From positions 930,001 through 994,000 of the forward strand of contig NZ_CP096276.1 of assembly GCF_024662235.1 (NCBI RefSeq): DNA of 64,000 nt, written 5' to 3'. A program made the translations under genes and the position numbers. Below the pieces are notes generated by a model. That model worked only from the letters and a program-made list of their open reading frames with translations, had not been told where the DNA came from and ran no database searches. Positions 51,139 to 59,860 of this stretch are shown piece after piece. Within the stretch, counting starts at the first letter, position 1. Each line of letters starts with the position of its first letter. The DNA is from Pimelobacter simplex. Lineage in GTDB: Bacteria > Actinomycetota > Actinomycetes > Propionibacteriales > Nocardioidaceae.

Positions 51139-52770
51139 ATGACGCTGACGCCGAGCGGCTACGAGGACACGTTCGCGCGCGACCACCTGCCGCCCGCCGA
51201 CCTCTGGCCGGTGCTGGAGTTCACCACCCCCGAGCTGCAGTACCCCGACCGGCTCAACGCCGCCGTCGAGCTGATCGATCGGGCCGTCGAGCGCTTCGGT
51301 GCCGACCGGCCCGCGCTGCGCACGCCGGCGGGGGAGACGTGGACCTACGGCGAGCTGCAGGCGCGCACCCACCAGGTGGCCCGGGTGCTGACCGGCGAGC
51401 TCGGCCTGCGCAGCGGCAACCGGGTGCTGCTGCGCGCGCCGAACAACCCCTGGACGGTGGCCACCTGGCTCGGCGTCCTCAAGGCCGGGGGCATCCCGGT
51501 GACCACGTTCGCCGCCCTGCGCGCCCGCGAGATCGCCCCGCTGGTCGAGCGCACCCGTCCGGTGCTCGCGCTCGTCGACCACCGGTACGCCGACGACGTC
51601 GTCGCGGCCGCCCCGGACCTCGCGCTGGTCCCCGTGGGCGGCCCCACCGCCGACGACCTCGTCGCCCGCGCAGCCCGCCAGTCCACCGACGACCCCGGCG
51701 CTGTCGCGACCGCCGCCGACGACGTCGCGCTGTTCTGCCCGACCTCCGGCAGCACCGGCGTGCCCAAGGTGACCACCCACTTCCACCGCGACCTGCTCTC
51801 CATCGACCACACCTTCGGGCGCCACGTCCTGCAGCTGCGGCCCGACGACGTGGTCGCCTGCTCGGCACCGTTCGCGTTCACGTTCGGGCTCGGCATGCTC
51901 GTCGTCTTCCCACTCCGGGCCGGCGCCTGCGCGCTGCTCACCGAGGCGGCGACGCCGCTCGAGCTCGCCGAGATCGTCGCGCGCGAGGGCGTCACCGTGC
52001 TCGCGACCGCGCCGACGGCGTACCGGCGGATCCTGGGGGCGGGCCGGATCGGCGACCTGGCCGGGCTGCGGGTCGCGGTGAGTGCGGGGGAGCACCTGCC
52101 GGTGCAGACCTGGGAGCACGTGCGCGACGAGCTCGGCCTCGAGATCATCGACGGGATCGGCGGCACGGAGTTCCTGCACATCTACCTCTCCGCGCCGGTC
52201 GGCGAGATCCACCCCGGTACGACGGGCCGCGCGGTGCCCGGCTTCCGTGCGACCGTGCTCGGCCCCGACGGCGAGGAGCTGCCGCCGGGGGAGCCCGGCC
52301 GGCTGGCGGTCATCGGCCCGGTCGGCTGCCGCTACCTCGACGACGCCCGCCAGGCGGCGTACGTCTGCAACGGGTGGAATGTCACCGGTGACACCTTCGT
52401 CCGCGACGCCGAGGGCTACTTCACCTACCAGACGCGCACCGACAACATGATCGTCTCGGCGGGCTACAACATCGGCGGCCCCGAGGTGGAGGCCGCGCTC
52501 GACGAGCACCCCGACGTCGCCGAGTCGGCCGTCGTCGCCGCGCCGGACGCCGAGCGAGGCTCGGTCGTGTGCGCGTTCGTCGTGCTGCAGCCCGGCGTGA
52601 CCGCCGACGACGACACCGCGCGCCGGCTCCAGGACCACGTCAAGCAGACCCTCGCGCCGTACAAGTACCCTCGGCTCATCCGGTTCATCGACGCGCTGCC
52701 GCGCAACACGAGCGGCAAGCTCCAGCACTTCCAGCTGCGCCGGACGATCGAGGAGGAGGCACCGGTCTGA
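51139..52770 (+). CDS. AMP-dependent acyl/aryl-CoA ligase (benzoate-CoA ligase-like)
   Basis: The 543-residue adenylate-forming enzyme has the AMP-binding P-loop FCPTSGSTGVPKVTTH, the A5 motif IIDGIGGTEFLHIYLSAPVG, the A7/A8 hinge YFTYQTRTDNMIVSAGYNIG and the C-terminal catalytic Lys in LPRNTSGKLQHFQLRR. The GGTEFLHIY stretch resembles benzoate- and 2-aminobenzoate-CoA ligases. It activates an aromatic or branched acid to its CoA thioester. It overlaps the SDR gene by four bases, so the two act together. The exact acid is unknown. Confidence 0.88.
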   Translation: MTLTPSGYEDTFARDHLPPADLWPVLEFTTPELQYPDRLNAAVELIDRAVERFGADRPALRTPAGETWTYGELQARTHQVARVLTGELGLRSGNRVLLRAPNNPWTVATWLGVLKAGGIPVTTFAALRAREIAPLVERTRPVLALVDHRYADDVVAAAPDLALVPVGGPTADDLVARAARQSTDDPGAVATAADDVALFCPTSGSTGVPKVTTHFHRDLLSIDHTFGRHVLQLRPDDVVACSAPFAFTFGLGMLVVFPLRAGACALLTEAATPLELAEIVAREGVTVLATAPTAYRRILGAGRIGDLAGLRVAVSAGEHLPVQTWEHVRDELGLEIIDGIGGTEFLHIYLSAPVGEIHPGTTGRAVPGFRATVLGPDGEELPPGEPGRLAVIGPVGCRYLDDARQAAYVCNGWNVTGDTFVRDAEGYFTYQTRTDNMIVSAGYNIGGPEVEAALDEHPDVAESAVVAAPDAERGSVVCAFVVLQPGVTADDDTARRLQDHVKQTLAPYKYPRLIRFIDALPRNTSGKLQHFQLRRTIEEEAPV

Positions 52771-53549
52771 AGCCCCGCATCGCCTATGTCTTCGGGGGTT
52801 CCGAGGGCATCGGCCTCGCCGTCGCCGAGCGCCTCGTCGCTGCCGGCACCCGGGTCGTGGTGCTGTCCCGGTCGGAGACCAAGCTCGCCGCCGCCCTCGT
52901 GCGCCTGGGACCGGACGCCCGCTCCCGCGCGGTCGACGTGACCTCGCCGGACGCCGTGAACGCCGCCGTCGCCGGACTCGTCGCCGAGGTCGGCGTGCCC
53001 GACCTGGTGGTGACGACGGCCGGCTACGCCCGGCCCGGCTACCTCGACGAGCTGCCGGACGAGGACGTCACCGGCATGGTCGCCACCAACCTCCTCGGCA
53101 CCATCAACGTCGTGCGCGCGGTGCTCCCGCACCTGCGTGCGGCGGGCACCGGCACGATCGTCACGACGTCCTCGATGGCCGGACTGGCGGGGGTCTTCGG
53201 CTACACGGTCTACAGCGCGACGAAGTTCGGCGTGATCGGGTTCTCCGAGGCGCTGCGCCGCGAGGTCCGCCCCTACGGCATCACGGTCAAGGTGCTCTGC
53301 CCGCCCAACACGCTCACGCCCGGCTTCGAGGAGGAGAACCTCCACAAGCCCGCCGAGGTGCTCGCCGCCGAGGAGAGCGTCGCCACGCTGACGCCCGCGC
53401 AGGTCGCCGACCCCCTCGTCCGCGCGCTCGGGCGGCGGCGCGGCTTCCTCGTCGTACCGGGGCGGGACAGCCGGCTCGCCGCCGTCGCCATCCGGCACCT
53501 GCCGGCCGTCGTCGACCGCGCCCTGCGCCGCCCCGATCCCGCGCGCTAG
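52767..53549 (+). CDS. SDR oxidoreductase, 3-ketodihydrosphingosine reductase-like, CTG start
   Basis: The 260-residue SDR has the NAD(P) motif VFGGSEGIGLAVAERL at 8-23, TTAGYARP (84-90), and the catalytic Ser136, Tyr149 and Lys153 (YSATKFG). The stretch LCPPNTLTPGFEEENLHKPA is close to 3-ketodihydrosphingosine reductases. No ATG, GTG or TTG occurs in frame between the overlapping ligase gene and the glycine motif, except after it. CTG at 52767 has a strong GAGGAGGAGG site 7 nt upstream and a CTGA overlap with the ligase stop. It is therefore taken as the start. The substrate is unproven. Confidence 0.85.
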   Translation: MKPRIAYVFGGSEGIGLAVAERLVAAGTRVVVLSRSETKLAAALVRLGPDARSRAVDVTSPDAVNAAVAGLVAEVGVPDLVVTTAGYARPGYLDELPDEDVTGMVATNLLGTINVVRAVLPHLRAAGTGTIVTTSSMAGLAGVFGYTVYSATKFGVIGFSEALRREVRPYGITVKVLCPPNTLTPGFEEENLHKPAEVLAAEESVATLTPAQVADPLVRALGRRRGFLVVPGRDSRLAAVAIRHLPAVVDRALRRPDPAR

Positions 53550-54634
53550 CGGCCCTTCGCGCGCCTGCGGTCGTGCGCCTCGAGGAACTCGTGCAGCAGC
53601 GCCCACGTCGTCTCCGGCGCCTTCGTGCCGGTCAGCACCCCGAGGTGCCCGCCCGGCGCGACCGGGAGCCGGACGTCCGGTGAGGCGGGCAGCAGGCTGC
53701 CGACGTGGTGCGCCGCCGCGGCCGGCACGAGGACGTCGGTCCGCCCGGCGACGTTCATCACCGGCACCGTGACGGTCGCCAGGTCGACGAGGTGGTTGGG
53801 GCCTTGCACCTTGCCGGTGGCGAGCTCGTTGCGCAGCGCCAGCCGCTGGTAGACCTGCAGCGTCGCCCGCCCCGGATAGGCCAGCATGTTGTTCATGATG
53901 TGGTCGACCGCCTGCACCTGACCGAGGAACTCGCGGTCCTCGCGCCGCGACCACAGCGTGCGCGGCTTCTTGAGGTACGTCGGCAGCGCCGTCGCCTTGA
54001 ACCCCAGACTCACCACCGGCGCCGGCACCGACCCCGCCGCCTTCAGCGCCGAGCCCACGACCCGCCCCCGGGTGACCTTCGCGGCGAGCTGGACCGGCCG
54101 CAGCAACGGCTGCTTCGAGAGGTCGAACGGGCTCGCGACCATGCCGACCGACCGGATCGGCAGGTCCTGGTGGACGGCCGTCGTACCGAGGGCGAGGAGA
54201 CCTCCCATGCACCATCCGACCAGGTGCACGTCGCGCCCACCGTTGTCCTCCGACACCTTCCGGATCGCCGGCGGCAGCACGTCGTTGATGAAGTGCTCGA
54301 TCCCCACGAGCCGGTCCCGCCCGGTCAACGGCCCGTAGTCCACCAGGTACGTCGGCCGCCCCCGGCCGACCAGGTCCTCGGCCAGCGAGAGCCCCCGACG
54401 CAGGTCGAAGCACTTCGCCTGCGACCCGAGCGGAGGCACGAGAAGAACGGGAATCCCCTTGCTGCGCACGCCTTTCGCCTTCTCGTAGCGATGCAGCTCG
54501 CGCGTCCGCCCGGTATCGATCACCTCGGACGGAGTCCGCGTCAGGTCGGCGATGCCGCCCTTCACGAGGAAGTCCCAGAGGTTGACGACGGACTGCTTGC
54601 TCGGTCCCTGGGGAGCGCGGGGCGGCGTGGTCAC
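53546..54634 (-). CDS. PhaC-like alpha/beta hydrolase
   Basis: The 362-residue protein resembles class III poly(3-hydroxyalkanoate) synthase-type hydrolases. The lipase-like box is GWCMGG with Cys in place of the usual Ser (HLVGWCMGGLLALG), followed by Asp in VAGRTDVLVPAAA and His in VAPGGHLGVL. The motif VDYGPLTGRDRLVGIEHFIN is typical. No PhaE or other PHA genes are near, so polymer synthesis is not certain. GTG 54634 was chosen; GTG 54688 would add 18 residues. It converges with the SDR gene, overlapping by 4 bp. Confidence 0.82.
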   Translation of the reverse strand: MTTPPRAPQGPSKQSVVNLWDFLVKGGIADLTRTPSEVIDTGRTRELHRYEKAKGVRSKGIPVLLVPPLGSQAKCFDLRRGLSLAEDLVGRGRPTYLVDYGPLTGRDRLVGIEHFINDVLPPAIRKVSEDNGGRDVHLVGWCMGGLLALGTTAVHQDLPIRSVGMVASPFDLSKQPLLRPVQLAAKVTRGRVVGSALKAAGSVPAPVVSLGFKATALPTYLKKPRTLWSRREDREFLGQVQAVDHIMNNMLAYPGRATLQVYQRLALRNELATGKVQGPNHLVDLATVTVPVMNVAGRTDVLVPAAAAHHVGSLLPASPDVRLPVAPGGHLGVLTGTKAPETTWALLHEFLEAHDRRRAKGR

Positions 54635-54709
54635 CGGCTCAGTGTGGCCCAGGACGCGACCGGTCCGCGGGATTGTTCTCGGATCCACCGAAGCCCCGCA
54701 GCCGAATCG

Positions 54710-54742
54710 CCCGAAGGTTCGGGGTTATCCCCGATGTTGGGG
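54710..54742 (+). promoter_or_regulatory. Mutually exclusive hairpins upstream of the pilin operon
   Basis: CCCGAA (54710) can pair with TTCGGG (54718); GGGG (54721) with CCCC (54729); and that same CCCC with GGGG (54739). The helices compete for the same bases, so only some can form at once. The element is about 135 bp before the pilin ATG, in a 242-bp intergenic region that also holds an A/T-rich stretch near 54762-54780. It may be an RNA leader switch or DNA binding sites. Confidence 0.35.
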
Positions 54743-54876
54743 ACCGTCATCTCATCGCCGGGTAAAGAAAATCGGATTGCCGTGACGGCGCCCCGAACCG
54801 AGTCGTTTCCTGAATGAGGTTGCTCGGGGACTGCTCCTTCTTACCAATCCTTTCTCATCCTCGAAGGACTACTGGC

Positions 54877-55233
54877 ATGCGCCGACTCTCCGATCGCCTC
54901 ACTGAGGCGCGCCGCGACCAGCGCGGCTTCACTCTCATCGAACTGCTCATCGTCATCGTCATCCTCGGTGTCCTCGCGGGCATCGTGGTGTTCTCTGTTC
55001 GCGGTATCACCAAGACCGGCGAGCAGGCTGCCTGCAAGACCGAGTTCCGAACGGTGAACACGGCCATCGAAGCCCGCTACGCCGAGCTCGGCAGCGCCGC
55101 GCCGGCGCCGACCCTGGCGCTCCTCGCGAGCGGGGGATTCCTCCACGACACGGACACCAAGTACGTCACCGGCATCAGTGCGGCGGCGCCGTACACCGCC
55201 ACGGGCACGAGCTGCGCCGGGCTGGCGGAGTAG
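54877..55233 (+). CDS. Type IV major pilin (prepilin)
   Basis: The 118-residue protein has a charged leader ending in DQRG, the cleavage motif G-FTLIELL with Glu at +5 and a hydrophobic N-helix (about 18-40). A short globular domain follows with two Cys residues (ACKTEFRTV and TGTSCAGLAE) that may form a disulphide. Sequence and size fit a GspG/PilA-type major subunit in monoderm pili. ATG 54877 follows GAAGGA and gives the expected leader; an earlier in-frame ATG at 54814 would lengthen it abnormally. It opens the pilus operon, 80 bp before pilT. Confidence 0.9.
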   Translation: MRRLSDRLTEARRDQRGFTLIELLIVIVILGVLAGIVVFSVRGITKTGEQAACKTEFRTVNTAIEARYAELGSAAPAPTLALLASGGFLHDTDTKYVTGISAAAPYTATGTSCAGLAE

Positions 55234-55313
55234 CGCCAGACGCTCGAGCTGGAGGGCCGCCGGCCGCGCGTCGGCGGTCCTCCACCGAACTCGGACCATC
55301 GGAGGGACCCACC

Positions 55314-56414
55314 GTGTTCCATCACCTGCCTCGCATCGGCGAACGAGTCGACCGCCTCCTCGACGTCCTGTGGGAAGCCCGCGGCACGGACCTGATGCTC
55401 ACCGTCGGCCTGCCGCCGATGATCCGGGTCGACGGGACGCTCGCGCCTGTGCCGGGTCAGCCGGCGCTGTCGGCCGACGACACCGACGGACTCCTCGCCG
55501 AGGTGCTCACGCCCGAGCAGCGCGACGTGTGGTCGTCGAGCCACGAGTACGACTTCTCGTTCTCCTGGCGCGAGCACGCCCGTATCCGCGGCAACGCCTT
55601 CACCCAGCGGGGGATGACGGCGGTCGCGCTGCGGATGATCCCGCGGACCGTGCCGACGCCGGACGACCTCGGTCTGCCGACGGTCCTGCGCGACCTGTCG
55701 CTGCGCCACCAGGGCCTGATCCTGATGACGGGGCCGACGGGGTCGGGCAAGTCGACCACGCTGGCCTCGCTCGTCGACCTGATCAACAGCAGCCGCGGCT
55801 GCCACATCATCACTGTCGAGGACCCGATCGAGTACGTCCACGACCACAAGCTGGCCGCGGTCAACCAGCGCGAGGTCGGCACCGACACGGGCAGCTTCCA
55901 CGCCGCGCTGCGCTCGGTCCTCCGTGAGGACCCCGACGTCCTGCTGGTCGGCGAGATGCGCGACCTGGAGTCGATCGGGTTCGCGCTGACCGTCGCCGAG
56001 ACGGGGCACCTCGTCTTCGCGACACTGCACACCAACGACACGGCCCAGTCACTCGGCCGCATGATCGACGTGTTCCCGGCCGAGCAGCAGGCGCAGATCC
56101 GCGTCCAGCTCGCCGCGGCGCTCAGCTGCGTCGTCTACCAGCGCCTCGTCCCGCGGGTCGGCGGCGGCATGGTGGCGGCGTACGAGGTGCTCGTCGCGAC
56201 GCCCGCCGTGCGCAACCTGATCAAGGAGGGAAAGACGCACCAGCTGCGCAACTCCGTCGTCACGGGCGCCCGGGACGGCATGGTCACGCTGGAGCAGTCG
56301 CTCTCGCACCTGGTCCAGAGCGGTGTGGTGACCGAGGAGGACGCCGTCGCGCGCAGCCTCTACCCGAAGGACATCGAGCCCCGGCCGCGGTACGCCGTCG
56401 GCGCGGGCCGGTGA
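55314..56414 (+). CDS. pilT: Type IV pilus retraction ATPase PilT
   Basis: The 366-residue secretion ATPase has Walker A MTGPTGSGKSTTLASL, the Asp box TVEDPIEYVHDH, Walker B DPDVLLVGEMRDLES and the His box GHLVFATLHTNDTAQS. The C-terminal AYEVLVATPAVRNLIKEGK is the PilT-specific AIRNLIRE-like retraction motif. It powers pilus disassembly at the inner face of the membrane. It starts at GTG after GGAGGGA. Being ahead of pilB in the operon is less usual than the reverse order. Confidence 0.93.
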   Translation: MFHHLPRIGERVDRLLDVLWEARGTDLMLTVGLPPMIRVDGTLAPVPGQPALSADDTDGLLAEVLTPEQRDVWSSSHEYDFSFSWREHARIRGNAFTQRGMTAVALRMIPRTVPTPDDLGLPTVLRDLSLRHQGLILMTGPTGSGKSTTLASLVDLINSSRGCHIITVEDPIEYVHDHKLAAVNQREVGTDTGSFHAALRSVLREDPDVLLVGEMRDLESIGFALTVAETGHLVFATLHTNDTAQSLGRMIDVFPAEQQAQIRVQLAAALSCVVYQRLVPRVGGGMVAAYEVLVATPAVRNLIKEGKTHQLRNSVVTGARDGMVTLEQSLSHLVQSGVVTEEDAVARSLYPKDIEPRPRYAVGAGR

Positions 56415-56430
56415 GGCGGGAGGGCCACCG

Positions 56431-58170
56431 ATGAGGCTCAAGGGCAAGCACAGCAGGACCGAGGCCCCGGTCGCCGTCGCCCGCACCGACGAGGACGACG
56501 AGCGGCTCGGCCGCATCCTCGTCGGCGCCGGGCGGGTGCAGCCCTACCAGCTGGACGCCCTGCGCAACCAGGACGGCGGCGGCTCGCTCGCCGCCCGGCT
56601 CACCGCGTCCGGGACGATCACCGAGGACGACCTCGCCCGCACCCTCGCGGACCACCACCAGGTCGGCCTCGCGGACTTCCGCCTGCTCACCCCGGCCGCC
56701 GACGCGATCGCGCTGCTGACCCGGGACCAGGCCATCACCCTGGACGCCCTGCCGATCACCGTCGACGACGGCACGGTCACCGTGGCCGTCCTCGACCCGG
56801 CGCCCGAGCGGGTCGCGGCGCTCGCGGCGGTCCTGGAGCAGCCGCTCCGGCCGCTCGTGACCACGCGGCGCGACCTCGGCCGGGCGATCGAGACGGCGTA
56901 CCCCGCCACCCGCGAGGTGGTCGGCCACATCCAGGCGTTCGAGGCCCGCGACGGCATCCGCCGCGAGACCGAGCAGCTCGACACCATCAGCGTCAACGAC
57001 GACGCCCCTGTCGTCCAGGTGGTCCAGAAGGTCATCACCCAGGCACTGCGGGACCGAGCGTCCGACATCCACATCGAGCCGTCGGGCGAGCGGGTCCGGG
57101 TCCGCTACCGCATCGACGGGGCGCTGACCGACGTGCTCGACCTGCCCGGCTCGATCGGGCCGGCCCTGGTGAGCCGCGTGAAGATCCTCGGCGGCATGAA
57201 CATCGTCGAGCGGCGCCGCCCGCAGGACGGCCAGATCACGATGGACATCGACAGCCGCGAGGTCGACATCCGGGTCGCCACCACGGCGGTGATCGGTGGC
57301 GAGAAGGTCGTCATGCGGCTCCTCGACAAGAGCCGGCCGCTGTTCCGCCTCGAGCAGCTCGGCATGCCCGCCGAGACGGCGGAGCGCTACTCGCAGCTCA
57401 TCCGGTCGCCGTTCGGCATGGTCATCTGCGCCGGCCCGACCGGGGGAGGCAAGACGACGACGCTCTACGCGTCGCTGGGGGAGCTGAACAGCCCCGAGAA
57501 GAACCTGATGACGATCGAGGACCCGGTCGAGTACACCTTCGACTCGATCAACCAGATCCAGATCAACGAGTCGGCGGGGATCACGTTCGCCGGCGGTCTC
57601 AAGTCCATCCTCCGCCAGGACCCGGACGTGATCCTCGTCGGTGAGATCCGGGACGTCGACACGGCCCGGATCGCCGTCCAGTCCGCACTGACGGGCCACT
57701 TCGTGCTCTCGTCGCTGCACGCTACCGAGGCGGTCTCCGCCCTCTACCGCCTGCTGGACATGGGGATCGAGGCGTTCCTCATCGCCTCGTCGGTGACCGC
57801 GGTCGTCGCCCAGCGCCTGGTCCGCCGCAGCTGCACGTCGTGCCTGGCGCCGTACCAGCCGTCGCCGGAAGAGGTCGCCTTCCTCCGCAGCTTCGGCGGA
57901 ACCGAGCCCGTCGGCGGCTGGCAGCACGGGACCGGCTGCCACTTCTGCGCGCACACCGGCTACCTGGAGCGGATCGGCGTCTACGAGATGCTCGTCGTCA
58001 CCGACGAGGTGCGCGAGCTGATCGTCGACCGCGCGCCCCACGACCAGATGCGCAAGCTCGCCCGCAGCCAGGGGATGCGCACCCTGCAGGAGCAAGCGGT
58101 CCGGCTGGTCGGCGAGGGAACCACCACGGCCGCCGAGGTCATGCGGGCCATCTACGTCGCAGGAGTCTGA
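56431..58170 (+). CDS. pilB: Type IV pilus assembly ATPase PilB
   Basis: The 579-residue ATPase has an N-terminal GspE/MshEN domain (about 25-150), then the N2 domain (RASDIHIEPSGERVRVRYRI) and the ATPase core with Walker A CAGPTGGGKTTTLYAS, TIEDPVEYTFDS, Walker B DPDVILVGEIRDVDT and SLHATEA. A zinc tetracysteine is visible in CTSCLAPY and CHFCAHTGY. It drives pilus extension with PilC. It lies 16 bp after pilT and 2 bp before pilC. The last Gly/Thr-rich helix ends in AEVMRAIYVAGV, typical of the family. Confidence 0.95.
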   Translation: MRLKGKHSRTEAPVAVARTDEDDERLGRILVGAGRVQPYQLDALRNQDGGGSLAARLTASGTITEDDLARTLADHHQVGLADFRLLTPAADAIALLTRDQAITLDALPITVDDGTVTVAVLDPAPERVAALAAVLEQPLRPLVTTRRDLGRAIETAYPATREVVGHIQAFEARDGIRRETEQLDTISVNDDAPVVQVVQKVITQALRDRASDIHIEPSGERVRVRYRIDGALTDVLDLPGSIGPALVSRVKILGGMNIVERRRPQDGQITMDIDSREVDIRVATTAVIGGEKVVMRLLDKSRPLFRLEQLGMPAETAERYSQLIRSPFGMVICAGPTGGGKTTTLYASLGELNSPEKNLMTIEDPVEYTFDSINQIQINESAGITFAGGLKSILRQDPDVILVGEIRDVDTARIAVQSALTGHFVLSSLHATEAVSALYRLLDMGIEAFLIASSVTAVVAQRLVRRSCTSCLAPYQPSPEEVAFLRSFGGTEPVGGWQHGTGCHFCAHTGYLERIGVYEMLVVTDEVRELIVDRAPHDQMRKLARSQGMRTLQEQAVRLVGEGTTTAAEVMRAIYVAGV

Positions 58171-58172
58171 CC

Positions 58173-59378
58173 ATGCCCAAGTTCGCGTACGTCGGGATCG
58201 ACCTCGAAGGTCAGCACGTCAAGGGAACCCAGAAGGCCCCGAGCCGCGGTGACGCCGAGGTCGCGCTCTACCAGCGGGACCTCCGCGAGCTCCGGGTGAC
58301 GGAGAAGAAGAACCTCCTCCAGTACGAGATCTCCGGCCCGCGGATCAAGCGCGAGCACGTCATGCACCTCTCCCGCCAGATCGCGGCCTTCCTCCGTGCG
58401 GGCCTGCCGATCCTCGACGCGGTGCACTCGATCGGTGCCGAGAGCGAGAACTCCTCGGTACGCCGGATGATGCACGACATCGAGGACGGACTGCGGACCG
58501 GTGAGCGCTTCTCCGACACGCTGGAGCGCTACCCGAAGGTGTTCCCGGAGTTCTACCGCGGCATCGTGCGCTCCGCCGAGCTCACCGGCGAGCTCGACAC
58601 CGTGCTCAGCCGCCTCGCCATCTACATCGAGCGGGACCTGGAGGCGCGGCGCAAGATCAAGTCCGCGCTGATCTACCCGATCGCGGTGGCGATCATGTCG
58701 GTGGTGACGGTCGTGGTGCTCGCGGTCTACGTGCTCCCGAAGTTCGAGGACTTCTTCAACGAGCTCGACGCCACGCTGCCGCTGCCGACGCGGATGCTCA
58801 TGGGCTTCACCGAGTTCCTCGGCACCTGGTGGTGGGCGATCCTCGCGGGCCTCGGCGCCTGGCTGCTGCTCAGCTGGCTGGTGCTGCGCTTCGAGCGGGG
58901 CAAGTACGTCCGCGACGCCTTCCTCCTCAAGGTCCCCGTCCTCGGGACGACCATCCAGTACGCGCTGGTGGAGCGCTTCTGCCGGGTCATGGCGTCGATG
59001 GTCGGCGCCGGCGTCAACCTGCCCGAGGCGCTCCACGTCGCGACGGAGTCGCTGCGCAACCGGGTCTTCATCAAGCGGCTCAACGGCGTGACCGAGCAGA
59101 TGCTGGAGGGCCAGGGCCTCGCCGGGCCGCTCGCCCGCACCCAGCTCTTCCCCGGCACCGCGACGTCCATGCTGCGGGTCGGTGAGGAGACCGGTTCGAT
59201 GGACACCCAGCTCGAGGTCACCGCGGAGTACTACGAGGACGAGCTCGACTACAAGATCGCCAAGCTGACGGCGCTGTTCGAGCCGATCGTCATCGTCGTG
59301 ATGGGCGGCATCGTCGGGTTCGTCGCCATCGCGCTGGTCTCGGCGATGTACGGCATCTTCCAGCAGGTGCAGGTCTGA
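58173..59378 (+). CDS. pilC: Type IV pilus inner-membrane platform PilC
   Basis: The 401-residue protein has two GspF domains: residues about 65-190 (FLRAGLPILDAVHSIGAESE) and about 270-395 (MVGAGVNLPEALHVATESLR). Three membrane helices are near 168-190, 215-240 and 370-395. It recruits PilB and PilT and transfers pilin into the fibre. ATG 58173 is 2 bp after the pilB stop, and the stop overlaps the next gene's ATG (TGATG). Length and layout are normal. Confidence 0.94.
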   Translation: MPKFAYVGIDLEGQHVKGTQKAPSRGDAEVALYQRDLRELRVTEKKNLLQYEISGPRIKREHVMHLSRQIAAFLRAGLPILDAVHSIGAESENSSVRRMMHDIEDGLRTGERFSDTLERYPKVFPEFYRGIVRSAELTGELDTVLSRLAIYIERDLEARRKIKSALIYPIAVAIMSVVTVVVLAVYVLPKFEDFFNELDATLPLPTRMLMGFTEFLGTWWWAILAGLGAWLLLSWLVLRFERGKYVRDAFLLKVPVLGTTIQYALVERFCRVMASMVGAGVNLPEALHVATESLRNRVFIKRLNGVTEQMLEGQGLAGPLARTQLFPGTATSMLRVGEETGSMDTQLEVTAEYYEDELDYKIAKLTALFEPIVIVVMGGIVGFVAIALVSAMYGIFQQVQV

Positions 59379-59860
59379 TGCGCCGGCCGGGGCCTCTGCG
59401 CTCGGCGGTCCGCGCCGACGACGGCGTGACGCTGATCGAGACGCTCGTGGCCCTCTCGATCCTCAGCATCGCCGGAGTGGCGGTGATGGCCGGCCTCCAG
59501 CTGACCGTGCAGACCTCGGACATCCACCGCAAGCAGACGACCGGCGGCGCCTACGTGCGCAGCTATGCCGAGGCCATCGAGGCCTACCTCAACACCAGTG
59601 GCCACTACGTCTCGTGCGCCGGCGCCACCGCCTATGCCCCCGGTGTGGTGGGCTTCGCCGAGCCCGCCGGCTACACCGCGCAGCAGGAGGGCGCCGCGCA
59701 ACCGCTCGACGGCAACGGCTCCGTCCTGACTGGCGGATCGTGCCCCGACCGCGGCGTGCAGCGGCTGCGGATCAGCATGCGCAGCGCCGACGGTCGTGCG
59801 ACCGAGAGGCTGACGATCGTGGTGCGCCGGGCCTGCGGGGAGGCGACGTCATGCGCCTGA
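59378..59860 (+). CDS. Type IV minor prepilin (PilV/GspI-like)
   Basis: The 160-residue protein has a positively charged leader ending in DDG, the cleavage motif G-VTLIETLVALSIL with Glu at +5 and one N-terminal helix (about 17-40). The rest is a small globular domain with several Cys residues (SCAGATAY, GGSCPDRG, RRACGE). Position after pilC and before another prepilin fits a minor pilin that primes the fibre. It starts at ATG sharing a base with the pilC stop, and overlaps the next gene by 10 bp. Confidence 0.85.
   Translation: MRRPGPLRSAVRADDGVTLIETLVALSILSIAGVAVMAGLQLTVQTSDIHRKQTTGGAYVRSYAEAIEAYLNTSGHYVSCAGATAYAPGVVGFAEPAGYTAQQEGAAQPLDGNGSVLTGGSCPDRGVQRLRISMRSADGRATERLTIVVRRACGEATSCA

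Noticed and set aside
51104..51140. TAATAT (51135-51140) as the -10 box partner of TTGACG
   Set aside because: The spacer would be 25 bp and the box overlaps the ATG; AAATCT at 17-bp spacing fits better, though weakly.
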